From contig CAMORK010000009.1 of assembly GCA_946623755.1 (NCBI GenBank), forward strand, positions 1 through 55,129: DNA of 55,129 nt. The letters run 5' to 3'. Within the stretch, counting starts at the first letter, position 1, and the number at the start of each line of letters is the position of its first letter. Positions 7,218 through 16,117 of this stretch are shown one piece after another. The notes beneath the pieces are model-generated. The model was not told the origin of the DNA. It saw nothing but the letters and a program-made list of their open reading frames with translations, and searched no databases. This DNA is from an uncultured Butyrivibrio sp. Lineage in GTDB: Bacteria > Bacillota > Clostridia > Lachnospirales > Lachnospiraceae. Both the position numbers and the translations under genes were made by a program.

Positions 7218-9656
7218 TTAACCGAGGATAGCTTCTACAGTGTATTCCTTAACACCTTCTTCGTAAGGAATAACATTGCCCTGAACTTCCTTGCCATTTA
7301 CAGTGAGCTTGCTGATGCCTTTCTGAGCACCGTTCTGCTTAACAGAAATGTTGTAGGTTGCTCCGCGATACTTTCTTGTGATCTGGAAATCGCCGAAGTC
7401 TTCAGGTACACAAGGATTGATTGAAAGTCCGTTGTGTGTAGGATATACACCCAGAATGTACTGGGAGATATTTACAAATGTCCATGCAGCTGTACCTGTG
7501 AGCCAGCTGTTCTTGCCCTGACCGTGGAACTTGGCATCTTTGCCGGCAACCATCTGTGAATATACATAAGGCTCTGTGCAGTGGATGTCACTGATCTCTT
7601 CAACGTATGCAGGACATGTCTTCTTGTAGATATCGAAAGCTCTGTTTCCGTGGCCGAGAACTGTCTCTGCGATAGAAACCCAAGGATTGTTGTGACAGAA
7701 GATACCGGCGTTCTCCTTGTATCCCGGTGGATATGAGCTTACTTCACCGAGTTCTAAGTGATACTTGGTATATGCAGGCTGAAGGATCATGATTCCGTAC
7801 TTGGTATCAAGTCTCTCTTCAACACTCTTAAGAGCTTTCTCTGCAAGGCCTTCCTTAACACCGATTCCTGCAAGAACACAGAAGCCCTGAGGCTCAATGT
7901 AGATCTGTCCTTCTTCACACTCTTTTGATCCAACCTTATTGGAGTTGGCATCGTAAGCACGTACGAACCATTCTCCGTCCCAGCCGGCTGTTGTAGTAGC
8001 ATCGTAAACTTTCTTGATCTCAGCTCTTGCACGCTCTGCCTCTGCCTTGTCGCCCTTGAGTTCTGCCAGCTGAGCATACTCTTCACCGTATTTAACAAAC
8101 ATTCCGGCGATGAATACTGACTCTGCAACAGGTCCCTCTGAAGGTCCGAAGGTCTGGAATGACTCACCGGGATGCTCAGAGAAGCAGTTGAGGTTCAGGC
8201 AGTCGTTCCAGTCAGCACGTCCGATAAGAGGAAGACCATGAGGTCCCTTGTGAGTAGCTGTGAAGTCAAATGAGCACTTAAGGTGTCCCATAAGAGTCTT
8301 GGCAACGCTCATGTCGTTATCGAAAGGAACCATTTCATCGAGGATTGAAAGGTCGCCTGTTTCTCTTATATATGCACTTGTGCCTGCAATGAGCCAGAGT
8401 GGATCATCATTGAAGCCTGATCCGATATCGGAGTTGCCCTTCTTGGTAAGTGGCTGGTACTGGTGATATGCACTACCATCCTGGAACTGAGTAGAAGCGA
8501 TATCAATGATACGCTGTCTTGCTCTGTCGGGGATAAGGTGAACGAATCCGAGAAGATCCTGACAGGAATCTCTGAATCCCATTCCACGGCCGATACCTGA
8601 CTCATAATAGGAAGCAGATCTGGACATGTTAAATGTTACCATGCACTGATACTGGTTCCAGATATTAACCATGCGGTCAACCTTCTCGTTGGAAGAAGAT
8701 ACATGGTAGATTGAAAGGAGCTCGCTCCAGTATTTCTTGAGTTCAGCAAGAGCTGCGTCTACGGCAGCTTCGTTGTTGTACTTCTTAAGCATTGCAACAG
8801 CAGGCTTTTTATTGACTACTGAAGGTGCTTCCCACTTATCATCCTCAGGGTTTTCAATATAACCAAGAGTGAAGACGAAGGTCTTGGACTCGCCGGGCTT
8901 AAGATCAACATTGATCTGATGAGCTGCGATTGGTGACCATCCGCTGGCTATTGAATTGGTACATTTGCCTGCAATTACAGCATCTGGGCTGTCAGGTCCG
9001 TTATATGCGCCAAGGAAATCATCACGGCTTGTATCAAAACCGTCTACCTTGGTGTTGACGCCGTAAATAGCATAGTGATTACGACGCTCTCTGTACTCAG
9101 TCTTGTGATAGATAACGCTTCCGCCATCGGTTACCTCAACTTCACCAGTTGAAAGGTTTCTCTGGAAGTTCTTCATATCATCGTCAGCGTTCCACAGACA
9201 CCACTCTACATATGAAAAGAGGGTGATCTTTGCATCGCTGCTCTTATTATTGGTAAGAGTAACTTTTGAGATCTCGCAGTTGTCTTCCATTGGTACAAAT
9301 GTGAGGACCCTGGCCTCTATATCATTCTTGGTTGAAACCCATGTGCTGTAGCCAAGGCCGTGTCTGCACTCATAGCTGTCCAGAGCTGTCTTTACAGGCT
9401 GCCATCCGGGATTCCATACAGTATCACCATCTTTAATAAAGAAGTACTTACCGTTGTTATCATAAGGAACATTGTTGTAACGATATCTTGTAAGACGCAG
9501 GAGTTTGGCATCCTTATAGAATGTATAACCTCCGCAGGTATTGGAAATGAGTGAAAAGAACTCTTTGTTGCCCAGATAGTTGATCCACGGAAGCGGAGTC
9601 TTGGGCGTTGTAATTACGTATTCGAGAGCATTGTCGTCAAAATAGCCGTACTTCAT
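7218..9656 (-). CDS. cbp: Cellobiose phosphorylase, GH94
   Basis: This cytoplasmic enzyme splits cellobiose with phosphate into glucose 1-phosphate and glucose, saving ATP. At 812 residues it equals the length of Clostridium thermocellum cellobiose phosphorylase (about 811 as recalled) and aligns end to end with my memory of it: [20 protein letters not shown] at the N terminus, [45 protein letters not shown] and [17 protein letters not shown]. The Asp in ADWNDC is the expected general acid. There is no signal peptide. An AGGAGG site precedes the ATG. It is divergent from a LacI regulator and opposite an ABC sugar transporter, which supports uptake of cellobiose or cellodextrin. Confidence 0.96.
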   Translation of the reverse strand: MKYGYFDDNALEYVITTPKTPLPWINYLGNKEFFSLISNTCGGYTFYKDAKLLRLTRYRYNNVPYDNNGKYFFIKDGDTVWNPGWQPVKTALDSYECRHGLGYSTWVSTKNDIEARVLTFVPMEDNCEISKVTLTNNKSSDAKITLFSYVEWCLWNADDDMKNFQRNLSTGEVEVTDGGSVIYHKTEYRERRNHYAIYGVNTKVDGFDTSRDDFLGAYNGPDSPDAVIAGKCTNSIASGWSPIAAHQINVDLKPGESKTFVFTLGYIENPEDDKWEAPSVVNKKPAVAMLKKYNNEAAVDAALAELKKYWSELLSIYHVSSSNEKVDRMVNIWNQYQCMVTFNMSRSASYYESGIGRGMGFRDSCQDLLGFVHLIPDRARQRIIDIASTQFQDGSAYHQYQPLTKKGNSDIGSGFNDDPLWLIAGTSAYIRETGDLSILDEMVPFDNDMSVAKTLMGHLKCSFDFTATHKGPHGLPLIGRADWNDCLNLNCFSEHPGESFQTFGPSEGPVAESVFIAGMFVKYGEEYAQLAELKGDKAEAERARAEIKKVYDATTTAGWDGEWFVRAYDANSNKVGSKECEEGQIYIEPQGFCVLAGIGVKEGLAEKALKSVEERLDTKYGIMILQPAYTKYHLELGEVSSYPPGYKENAGIFCHNNPWVSIAETVLGHGNRAFDIYKKTCPAYVEEISDIHCTEPYVYSQMVAGKDAKFHGQGKNSWLTGTAAWTFVNISQYILGVYPTHNGLSINPCVPEDFGDFQITRKYRGATYNISVKQNGAQKGISKLTVNGKEVQGNVIPYEEGVKEYTVEAILG

Positions 9657-9674
9657 TGATAACCTCCTGTGTAC

Positions 9675-9689
9675 TTAAACGTTTTCGAT
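9675..9689. promoter_or_regulatory. LacI-type operator at the cbp transcript start
   Basis: TTAAACGTTTTCGAT is the exact reverse complement of 9838-9852. It lies just downstream of the cbp -10 box, where a bound repressor would block transcription. The core AAACGTTT-type half sites are typical of LacI/GalR operators. Confidence 0.7.
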
Positions 9690-9703
9690 AAAAATCTAGC
9701 TGT

Positions 9704-9732
9704 ATTATATATGTAAATGTACAGGATTTCAA
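9704..9732 (-). promoter_or_regulatory. Sigma-A promoter of cbp
   Basis: On the minus strand TTGAAA (9732-9727) and a perfect TATAAT (9709-9704) are 17 bp apart. Confidence 0.8.
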
Positions 9733-9837
9733 TACAAATTTCAACTTTTTTTAACGTCTTAAAAGCCGCATGAATACTAGGTTTACATTTACTTATGCGT
9801 GTAAGTTTGGCCAAAGCCGCACACAGAGTGCGTTTAA

Positions 9838-9852
9838 ATCGAAAACGTTTAA
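9838..9852. promoter_or_regulatory. Second copy of the LacI-type operator
   Basis: ATCGAAAACGTTTAA repeats the operator at 9675-9689 exactly but inverted, 163 bp away centre to centre. This could allow DNA looping by a tetrameric or bridging repressor. The rest of the 381-bp region between cbp and lacI is AT-rich and shows no gene. Confidence 0.6.
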
Positions 9853-9965
9853 AGAAAATATGAACAAACTATGTACAAACTTGAAAAAATATATGAAATG
9901 ACGTTGGGAAATTTGTAAAAGACTCACAAAAATATCAAAATTGCACAAAAACTAAAAAACTCAAC

Positions 9966-10014
9966 TTGATTTTAGAGTAATTTCGTTGTATATTGAAACT
10001 ACGAAAACGATTAA
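9966..10014 (+). promoter_or_regulatory. lacI promoter with overlapping degenerate operator
   Basis: TTGATT (9966-9971) and TATATT (9989-9994) are 17 bp apart. ACGAAAACGATTAA (10001-10014) matches most of the upstream operators and covers the likely start of transcription, so the regulator may control itself. Confidence 0.65.
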
Positions 10015-10037
10015 GTGAGAAAACGTGAGAAAAACAG

Positions 10038-11072
10038 ATGGCTAGACGTATTGTTTCATTAAAAGACATATCGAAGGCCTGTGGAGTGTCAATAGCAACG
10101 GTTTCCAAAGCGCTTAATGATCATAGCGACATAAGTAAGGAAACCAAGGAGAGAGTCAGAGAGATAGCTGACAAACTTGGATATCATCCAAATGCAGCTG
10201 CTCAGGCACTTAAGACAAACAGGTCCAATAATATCGGAGTGCTCTTTGTAGACGAAGCCAACAGTGGACTTACCCACGATTACTTCTCTCACGTGCTCGA
10301 CAGTTTCAAGAAAAAGGCTGAGCAGGAAGGTTTCGATATTACCTTTATTAATGGAGACAAATCAAGATCCAATAAGATGAGTTATCTGTCCCATGCAATA
10401 TACAGGGGATTCGACGGAGTGGTAATTGCCTGCGTTGAGTTTTCGGATCCGGAGGTGGATGAACTTATTAAGAGTAACATCCCGGTGGTTACAATAGACC
10501 ACACCTTCTATAACAGAATTGCAATTGTCTCTGACAATATTAAGGGAATAAGAGATCTTGTTACTTATATATATGAACAGGGACATCGAAAGATAGCATA
10601 CGTACATGGACTTGAGAACACCGCAGTAACTCAGTCACGACTTACCAGTTTTTACAATACTCTTCAGGATTTGGGAGTTCCGGTAAGAGATGAGTACATG
10701 GTAGCAAGCCCATACAGAAATACAGAAAAAGCCTTTGAAGCAACTACCAGACTCTTAGAGCTTCCCGATCCGCCAACATGCATCATGTATTCAGATGATT
10801 TTGCGGCTTTCGGTGGAATAAATGCCATCAGACAAAAGGGACTCAGGATTCCGGAAGATATATCCGTAGCCGGATATGACGGAATTGAACTTGCCAGAAG
10901 GATAAGTCCTCTGATGACAACGATAGTTCAGGATACAGATAAGATAGGAAGAGTTGCAGCAAGTAAACTCATTGATCTTATCAACAATCCCAAGGGAACT
11001 CTCATAGAGCAGATAGTAGTAGAAGGTACATTGGAAAAAGGCGAATCAGTCGCCAATATTAACCCGGTTTAA
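10038..11072 (+). CDS. LacI-family regulator of the cellobiose locus
   Basis: The 344-residue protein has a LacI helix-turn-helix at 1-60 (VSLKDISKACGVSIATVSKA, hinge NAAAQALKTNR) and a periplasmic-binding-protein-like effector domain at about 62-340. Late conserved segments such as PEDISVAGYDGIELARRISP are complete. It lies between the divergent cbp gene and the sugar-transport genes, with matching operators in the intergenic region, so it probably responds to cellobiose or a related sugar. The effector is inferred from neighbours, not seen. A palindromic stretch at 11068-11093 separates it from the binding-protein gene, and it may be partly cotranscribed with it. Confidence 0.9.
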   Translation: MARRIVSLKDISKACGVSIATVSKALNDHSDISKETKERVREIADKLGYHPNAAAQALKTNRSNNIGVLFVDEANSGLTHDYFSHVLDSFKKKAEQEGFDITFINGDKSRSNKMSYLSHAIYRGFDGVVIACVEFSDPEVDELIKSNIPVVTIDHTFYNRIAIVSDNIKGIRDLVTYIYEQGHRKIAYVHGLENTAVTQSRLTSFYNTLQDLGVPVRDEYMVASPYRNTEKAFEATTRLLELPDPPTCIMYSDDFAAFGGINAIRQKGLRIPEDISVAGYDGIELARRISPLMTTIVQDTDKIGRVAASKLIDLINNPKGTLIEQIVVEGTLEKGESVANINPV

Positions 11073-11093
11073 AATGGCCATAGCCGTTTTAAA
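11068..11093. repeat. Inverted repeat at the end of lacI
   Basis: TTTAAAATGG (11068-11077) can pair with CCGTTTTAAA (11084-11093). It overlaps the lacI stop codon and precedes the binding-protein gene. With no T-run it may slow rather than end transcription, or act as an operator. Confidence 0.4.
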
Positions 11094-11138
11094 TATAATT
11101 CAAAATTCTTTTAAGAGAAAAGGGAGGTAAAAGTAGTT

Positions 11139-12587
11139 ATGAGAAAGAAAATACTTAGCGTATTACTTTCAACAACAATGGTAGCCGGCATTCTTTCAGC
11201 ATGCGGATCTGCAGCTGAGACACCTGCTACAGAAGCACCTGCAGCAGAAGCACCTGCAGCAGAGGCACCCGCAGCAGAGGCACCCGCAGCAGACGCAGCA
11301 ACAGAGGCACCTGCAGCAGACGCAGCAGCAGAAGCACCTGCAGCTGATGAGGGCAAGGTTCTCAATATTTCAGCTTGGAACGAGGAGTTCAAGAGCCGTC
11401 TTACAGATCACTATCCTGGATATGAGGTAGTTGATGGAACAACAGGTAAGATCGGTGATGTTACAGTTAACTGGCTGATCACTCCTAACGAGGAGAATGC
11501 TTACCAGAACAGACTTGATGAGCTTCTTCTTGCACAGGATAGCGCTGCAGCAGATGATAAGATTGACCTTTTCCTTGTAGAGGCTGACTACGCAGTTAAG
11601 TACACAGACACAGATTACACAATGCCTATTAAGGATCTTGGAATCACAGATGATGAGCTCAAGGATCAGTACACTTACACACAGGACGTTGTTACAGATT
11701 CTAACGGTGTTCTTAAGGGAACATCATGGCAGGGCTGCCCTGGTGTTATGATCTACAACAGAGCAATCGCTAAGGAAGTATTCGGAACAGATGAGCCTGC
11801 AGACATTCAGGCTAAGTTCTCTGATTGGGATAAGTTCTTCGAGTCAGCCGGTGAGCTTGACAAGGCTGGTTACGATGTAATTTCTTCAACAGCTGATACA
11901 TTCCGTGTATATCAGAACAACGCTAAGCTTCCTTGGGTTAACGGAACACAGATCCAGGTTGATGACAACCTTAAGAAGTGGGTTGAGGATTCTAAGAAGC
12001 TTGCAGACGCTGGCTACTGCAACACATGGGGCCAGTGGGGTGAGGACTGGAACAAGGGATTCTATCCTGAAGGAAAGGTATTCGCTTACTTTGGACCAGC
12101 TTGGCTTATTGACTTCTGTATGGCAGCTGACGTAGATGGCTCAGTAGCACACGATGGTGGCTGGGCAGCTACAGAGGGACCTCAGGGCTTCTACTGGGGC
12201 GGAACATGGATCTGCGCTGCAACAGGTACAGACAATGCTAACCTCGTTGCTGATATCATGAGAAAGATGACAATGGATCCTGAAGTTATGAAGGACATCG
12301 TTCTTAAGGACAATGACTTCGTAAACAACAGACCTGTTATGGAAGAGCTTGCAAACGATCCTTCTTACCAGAACGCAGTTCTTGGTGGACAGAACCCTCT
12401 TAAGATGTTCTGTGCAGGCGCTGACAACATCGACATGGCTAACCTTACAGCTTATGACCAGGGACTTCTTGGTGACTTCCAGACAGCTATGGGCGACTAC
12501 ATCAACGGCAACTATGCTACATATGATGAGGCTCTCGAGCAGTTCTACACACTTGCACTTCAGAGATATCCTGAGCTTACAAGATAA
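11139..12587 (+). CDS. ABC transporter sugar-binding lipoprotein
   Basis: This predicted substrate-binding protein delivers sugar, probably cello-oligosaccharide, to the two permeases downstream. Residues 1-22 are a lipoprotein signal ending in the lipobox ILSAC, with Cys22 as lipid anchor. Residues about 23-70 form a low-complexity linker made of Ala-Pro-Ala-Ala-Glu repeats that would hold the domain away from the membrane. The rest, to residue 482, is a family 1 solute-binding fold. Codons are strongly biased (GCA, AAG, CTT, GGA), as in highly expressed genes. The start follows GGGAGGT. Substrate is inferred from cbp and the LacI gene. Confidence 0.9.
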   Translation: MRKKILSVLLSTTMVAGILSACGSAAETPATEAPAAEAPAAEAPAAEAPAADAATEAPAADAAAEAPAADEGKVLNISAWNEEFKSRLTDHYPGYEVVDGTTGKIGDVTVNWLITPNEENAYQNRLDELLLAQDSAAADDKIDLFLVEADYAVKYTDTDYTMPIKDLGITDDELKDQYTYTQDVVTDSNGVLKGTSWQGCPGVMIYNRAIAKEVFGTDEPADIQAKFSDWDKFFESAGELDKAGYDVISSTADTFRVYQNNAKLPWVNGTQIQVDDNLKKWVEDSKKLADAGYCNTWGQWGEDWNKGFYPEGKVFAYFGPAWLIDFCMAADVDGSVAHDGGWAATEGPQGFYWGGTWICAATGTDNANLVADIMRKMTMDPEVMKDIVLKDNDFVNNRPVMEELANDPSYQNAVLGGQNPLKMFCAGADNIDMANLTAYDQGLLGDFQTAMGDYINGNYATYDEALEQFYTLALQRYPELTR

Positions 12588-12590
12588 ATG

Positions 12591-12678
12591 CAGAGCACTT
12601 AGTGAGGTTTCTCACGAACTTAGTGCGAGCTTTGGGTGAACACTTGGCGAGGAATTTTCGAGCCTAGTGAGAATCCCA
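12591..12678 (+). repeat. Dispersed structured repeat, copy 1
   Basis: This 88-bp element is 86% identical, without gaps, to 40544-40631. It folds into two hairpins, each of the form CACTT-NNN-GA-GG-loop-GA-NNN-TAGTG with a central T-T mismatch and tandem G-A pairs. Differences in the first stem are compensatory: A11-T30 here is G-C in the other copy and G12-C29 here is A-T there. It lies between the binding-protein gene and the first permease. I do not recognise the family. Confidence 0.85.
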
Positions 12679-12682
12679 AATC

Positions 12683-12733
12683 TTAAGAAACAAAATTTGC
12701 CTGCTGGCCTAGTGCCGGCAGGCAATTTCTTAA
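12683..12733 (+). terminator. Large hairpin between binding protein and permeases
   Basis: GCCTGCTGGC (12699-12708) pairs with GCCGGCAGGC (12714-12723), and an outer TTAAGAAA (12683-12690) pairs with TTTCTTAA (12726-12733). There is no proper T-run, so it may be an RNA stabiliser or partial terminator that allows more binding protein than permease, as in other sugar operons. Confidence 0.6.
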
Positions 12734-12774
12734 AAATCCAAGGGTAAAGAGTAAATATTTGCGGAGGTAAGGGT

Positions 12775-13701
12775 ATGGACAAAAATAAGTCCACTAAAGC
12801 CAATCATAACGTGGTTAAGTTTAACCGCTGGGGATATATTTTCCTTATACCATTCTTTGTGACATATATCATCTTCAGTCTTATTCCACTTTTTTCAACT
12901 ATATATAACAGTTTCTTTGAAAACTATCGTTCCGGACTTAAGCAGATCGGACCTAACTTTGTTGGTGGGGCCAACTATGTAAACCTGCTTACAACACCGG
13001 AAATTTGGAAATATTTAGGGAACACACTTCTTATGTGGGTTGGTGGTTTCATCCCACAGATTGTTATAGCTCTTTTGCTGGCTTACTGGTTCTCAGATCC
13101 TTCACTCAGACTGAAAGGACAGAGATTCTTCAAGACAGTAATCTATATGCCGAACCTGATCATGGCATCAGCGTTCTCAATGTTGTTCTTTGCACTGTTC
13201 TCAGACAGCGGCCCGGTTAACCAGATTCTTTTGAGTCTCGGTGCCATCAAGGAACCTTTCAAGTTCTTCCAGTTTGTGGGTGCTTCAAGAATCCTTGTTA
13301 TGCTCATGAACTTCCTGATGTGGTTCGGTAACACAACCATCCTCCTTATGGCAGGTATGCTTGGTATCGACTCATCACTTTATGAAGCTGCTCAGGTTGA
13401 CGGAGCTACAGCTTCACAGGTATTCTTCAAGATCACAATGCCTATTCTCCGTCCTATATTCATCTACGTGTTGATCACATCACTTATCGGTGGTCTGCAG
13501 ATGTTCGATGTTCCTCAGATCTTGACAAACGGTCGTGGTAATCCTATGGATGCCCTTACCACAGTGATCATGCTCCTTAACAGATATCTTACAAGTAAGG
13601 ACGTAGGTCGTGGTGGTGCTTTGTCAGTATTCTTGTTTATTGTAACCGGTATTCTGAGCCTTGTAGTATTCAGAATTAACAGTTCAAAAGAAAAGGATTA
13701 A
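12775..13701 (+). CDS. ABC sugar transporter permease, MalF-like
   Basis: The 308-residue inner-membrane protein has about six hydrophobic segments, the first near 17-40. The EAA loop that contacts the ATPase is present as LYEAAQVDGATASQVFFKIT, near residues 200-219. It is one of two permeases of a family 1 carbohydrate transporter. It begins after a GGAGGT site and is 13 bases from the second permease. No ATPase gene is nearby; firmicutes often serve several sugar transporters with one shared MsmX-type ATPase, which is the likely explanation. Confidence 0.94.
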   Translation: MDKNKSTKANHNVVKFNRWGYIFLIPFFVTYIIFSLIPLFSTIYNSFFENYRSGLKQIGPNFVGGANYVNLLTTPEIWKYLGNTLLMWVGGFIPQIVIALLLAYWFSDPSLRLKGQRFFKTVIYMPNLIMASAFSMLFFALFSDSGPVNQILLSLGAIKEPFKFFQFVGASRILVMLMNFLMWFGNTTILLMAGMLGIDSSLYEAAQVDGATASQVFFKITMPILRPIFIYVLITSLIGGLQMFDVPQILTNGRGNPMDALTTVIMLLNRYLTSKDVGRGGALSVFLFIVTGILSLVVFRINSSKEKD

Positions 13702-13714
13702 GGAGGAAACAGGG

Positions 13715-14578
13715 ATGAATAACGAAACAACAATGAAACCCCATGGAGTCCCAATTGGAGTAAGAAGAACTATTGCTTACATAACACTTATATTCTTTTC
13801 GTTCCTCTGCCTCATTTGGTTCTACATTTTGCTTATTAACTCAACCAGATCACATTCAGAGATGACACTGGGATTTACAGTTCTTCCCAGCACACATCTT
13901 CTTGATAACTGGTCAAGCCTTATAAACGGAACTATTCCTATTGCGAGAGGCTTTTTAAACAGTATTATCGTTTCAGTTTGCACAGCAGTACTCTGCACAT
14001 ACTTCTCAGCTATGACTGCATATGCCATCAATACATATCAGTTCAAGGGAAGAGCTGCTATTGCAACATTTATCCTGGCAATCATGATGATTCCCGGACA
14101 GGTTACCGCACTCGGTTTCCTGCGTTTGATCGTTAGACTTGGAATGGATGACTCAATTGTTCCTCTTATCATTCCTGCAATTGCTTCACCTGTTACGTAC
14201 TTCTATCTGAAGCAGTACATGGAGAGTAACCTGCCTCTTTCACTGGTTGAGGCTGCAAGAATTGATGGTTCAGGCGAGTTCAGAACATTCAATACAATCA
14301 TATTGCCGCTTATTAAGCCGGCGATCAGTGTTCAGATGATCTTTGCCTTTGTAGGAAGCTGGAATAACTACTTCACTCCGGCCCTGATCCTTCACACTGA
14401 TACCAAGAAGACACTTCCTGTTATGATTGCTCAGCTGCGTGGTGCTGACTGGCTCCGTTTCGACATGGGTCAGATTTACATCATGATAGCTGCATCCATC
14501 TTCCCGGTTATCGTTATATACCTCCTGCTTTCAAGATACATTGTAGGTGGTGTATCGGCCGGTGCAGTAAAGGGATGA
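13715..14578 (+). CDS. ABC sugar transporter permease, MalG-like
   Basis: This 287-residue permease partners the upstream one. About six membrane segments are visible, starting near 18-42 (IAYITLIFFSFLCLIWFYIL). The EAA loop reads LVEAARIDGSGEFRTFNTII near residues 179-198. The C terminus SRYIVGGVSAGAVKG is typical of MalG-type permeases. The ATG follows AAGGAGG and is translationally close to the previous gene. It is the last gene of the operon and is followed by a hairpin at 14625-14662. Confidence 0.94.
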   Translation: MNNETTMKPHGVPIGVRRTIAYITLIFFSFLCLIWFYILLINSTRSHSEMTLGFTVLPSTHLLDNWSSLINGTIPIARGFLNSIIVSVCTAVLCTYFSAMTAYAINTYQFKGRAAIATFILAIMMIPGQVTALGFLRLIVRLGMDDSIVPLIIPAIASPVTYFYLKQYMESNLPLSLVEAARIDGSGEFRTFNTIILPLIKPAISVQMIFAFVGSWNNYFTPALILHTDTKKTLPVMIAQLRGADWLRFDMGQIYIMIAASIFPVIVIYLLLSRYIVGGVSAGAVKG

Positions 14579-14624
14579 TCAATTAGCTATCCTCCTATTT
14601 TACTCTTTCCTTTTATAAGCGTTT

Positions 14625-14662
14625 TGAAAAGCCATGGCGTTCCCCGACGTCATGGCTTTTCA
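14625..14662 (+). terminator. Terminator of the sugar-transport operon
   Basis: TGAAAAGCCATG (14625-14636) and CATGGCTTTTCA (14651-14662) form a 12-bp stem around a partly paired loop. The T4 lies within the 3' arm. Confidence 0.7.
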
Positions 14663-14748
14663 CTTGTAAATTTTAGTGTGACAGTTGTGTGATAAAAAAG
14701 TGTTATTATCTTCTTGTAAGTTTTCCAAAAAAAGGGAGGTAAATACAA

Positions 14749-15000
14749 ATGAAAAACATAAATAACAAGAACATGCTTACATCAGAGGAACTTGGTCAGG
14801 TATCCGGAGGTGTAATGACAGATTATAACAAGACATCTTTAGATAACATGATCGGACTTTACAGAAATGGCAGCACTCTGGATAAGATCCTTACAGATGC
14901 TTCGGCGATATGGGATGAGTACGAAGAAGTTGGAGTGCCGGAGCAGTGGAAAAATACAAGCAGAGAAGAGTGCCTTGATTATATTTCACAAAACTGGTAA
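14749..15000 (+). CDS. Double-glycine leader peptide, possible bacteriocin or signal
   Basis: The 83-residue product begins with a leader MLTSEELGQVSGG (residues 9-21) that matches double-glycine leaders removed by C39 peptidase transporters. Cleavage after Gly20-Gly21 would release a 62-residue acidic peptide with one cysteine, several tryptophans near its end and no clear membrane segment. I cannot assign a function: bacteriocin-like, signalling or Nif11-like precursors are all possible. A GGGAGGT site supports translation. No C39 transporter or modifying enzyme lies in the window. The next gene encodes a secreted protein 85 bases downstream. Confidence 0.75.
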   Translation: MKNINNKNMLTSEELGQVSGGVMTDYNKTSLDNMIGLYRNGSTLDKILTDASAIWDEYEEVGVPEQWKNTSREECLDYISQNW

Positions 15001-15085
15001 AAGGTCCAAATATACTGGCTGAACGGACAAAAGAATGCTAAACTATACTTGGAATAAAGATTAAATCCAAGGAGTGGCTACATAA

Positions 15086-15928
15086 ATGAAAGCAAACAGA
15101 TTATTGTTGAGGGTACTTTCTTCTGCGGTTATTGTAACGGCTGCGATTATATTACCGGCCCCGGTAGCGGGAGTTGTCAGGGCGGAGGAAGCTGTGACGG
15201 CTAAGGCTCCACAAGATATCGGAGCAACATCCGAAACTGTGCAGGAGCAGTCGAAAGGTGCGCAGGAGGCGGCTGAGGATGTACAGGATGCGGCTGAAAA
15301 TGCAGGGCAGAATATAGACAGTTCAGAAGAGCAGATTACTGAGCAGGAGCAGGCAGCAAGAGAAGCTGAGGCTGCAAGAAAAGCACTTCAGAATGATCCC
15401 AGTCATATTCACCACTTTAAGTGGATCGCGATCATGAATGAGAGCGAATCTGCAGAAGGTACCATCAATTACATGTGCCCTGAGTGTGGTAAGATATGGT
15501 ATTTCAGACCCGTATCAGCTTACTATGCATTTCAGGGAGATGTGGCAAGGCGCATAGAGACTGCACCGGAAAACGCTACTGTCAGTGTTAAGACATCTTT
15601 GTTTATCAATTTTAATAGACAGGTTATGGAAGCACTTGCAGAAAGGCCTGATGTTTCGCTGTATGTAAGTTTCCTGGATCAGGAATACAAGGGAAATCGT
15701 GTGAGCTTCGTGATACCGGCAGGAGAGGATACCATGTCACTTCTTGATGAGAACGGATATGCAGGATTTTTGTTCCTTGGCGGCAAATACGGACTGACAG
15801 TGGAAGAGCCAGTAGTGGTATCTGACACTGCAACTGAAACAACTGACACTGCAACTGAAACAACTGAAACTGCGACTGAAACAATTGAAACTGCGACTGT
15901 AACATACAGTACAAGCACAGAGAATTAA
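15086..15928 (+). CDS. Secreted protein with zinc-ribbon-like pair and Thr-rich repeats
   Basis: No enzyme family is recognised in this 280-residue protein. Residues 1-34 form a signal peptide with a cleavage site near VRA-EE. Residues 35-105 are Gln/Glu/Ala-rich and probably helical. A single CPEC pair near residue 131-134, preceded by HIHHF, could bind metal. The segment about 175-245 (INFNRQVMEAL, VSFVIPAG, ENGYAGFLFLGG) is a compact domain I have seen in secreted Lachnospiraceae proteins but cannot name. The end carries four 7-residue repeats of the type DTATETT encoded by 21-bp DNA repeats at 15824-15907. There is no LPXTG sorting motif. Confidence 0.75.
   Translation: MKANRLLLRVLSSAVIVTAAIILPAPVAGVVRAEEAVTAKAPQDIGATSETVQEQSKGAQEAAEDVQDAAENAGQNIDSSEEQITEQEQAAREAEAARKALQNDPSHIHHFKWIAIMNESESAEGTINYMCPECGKIWYFRPVSAYYAFQGDVARRIETAPENATVSVKTSLFINFNRQVMEALAERPDVSLYVSFLDQEYKGNRVSFVIPAGEDTMSLLDENGYAGFLFLGGKYGLTVEEPVVVSDTATETTDTATETTETATETIETATVTYSTSTEN
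15824..15907 (+). repeat. Four 21-bp tandem repeats inside the secreted-protein gene
   Basis: Four in-frame 21-bp units encode DTATETT, DTATETT, ETATETI and ETATVTY. Such a tract can change copy number by slippage and alter the length of the C-terminal tail. Confidence 0.85.
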
Positions 15929-15945
15929 GTAATATGTTGTGACAA

Positions 15946-15976
15946 AGACCCGGAAGAAATCTTCCGGGCCTTTTTT
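15946..15976 (+). terminator. Terminator of the secreted-protein gene
   Basis: CCCGGAAGA (15948-15956) pairs with TCTTCCGGG (15959-15967) and is followed by CCTTTTTT. Confidence 0.9.
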
Positions 15977-16034
15977 GTTGTAATTATGTACAAAGGAAAA
16001 TGCATAAAGCATGAATATTTATAAATTTTTCTAC

Positions 16035-16063
16035 TTGCCTTTAAAACTTCACTGTGGTAAACT
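16035..16063 (+). promoter_or_regulatory. Promoter of the ACT-hom-lysC genes
   Basis: TTGCCT (16035-16040) and TAAACT (16058-16063) are 17 bp apart, about 50 bp upstream of the first gene. Confidence 0.55.
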
Positions 16064-16117
16064 CTTTCGTATGCAGACAAATGTCCGCGAGACAAAAACA
16101 CTTATGGAGACATAGCA

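Noticed and set aside
7146..7424. Plus-strand ORF at the cbp terminator
   Set aside because: It spans the terminator and the end of cbp in another frame and resembles nothing.
11111..11392. Minus-strand ORF rich in Ala, Gly and Val opposite the binding-protein gene
   Set aside because: It is the shadow of the APAAE repeat tract in the lipoprotein gene, with no ribosome-binding site of its own.
15824..15907. CRISPR array
   Set aside because: The units are 21-bp in-frame tandem repeats with no spacers, inside a gene. They encode a Thr-rich tail.
15624..15918. Minus-strand ORFs opposite the secreted repeat protein
   Set aside because: They mirror the repeat-coding DNA. Their repeated Val-Ser and Phe-Ser patterns come from the 21-bp repeats.
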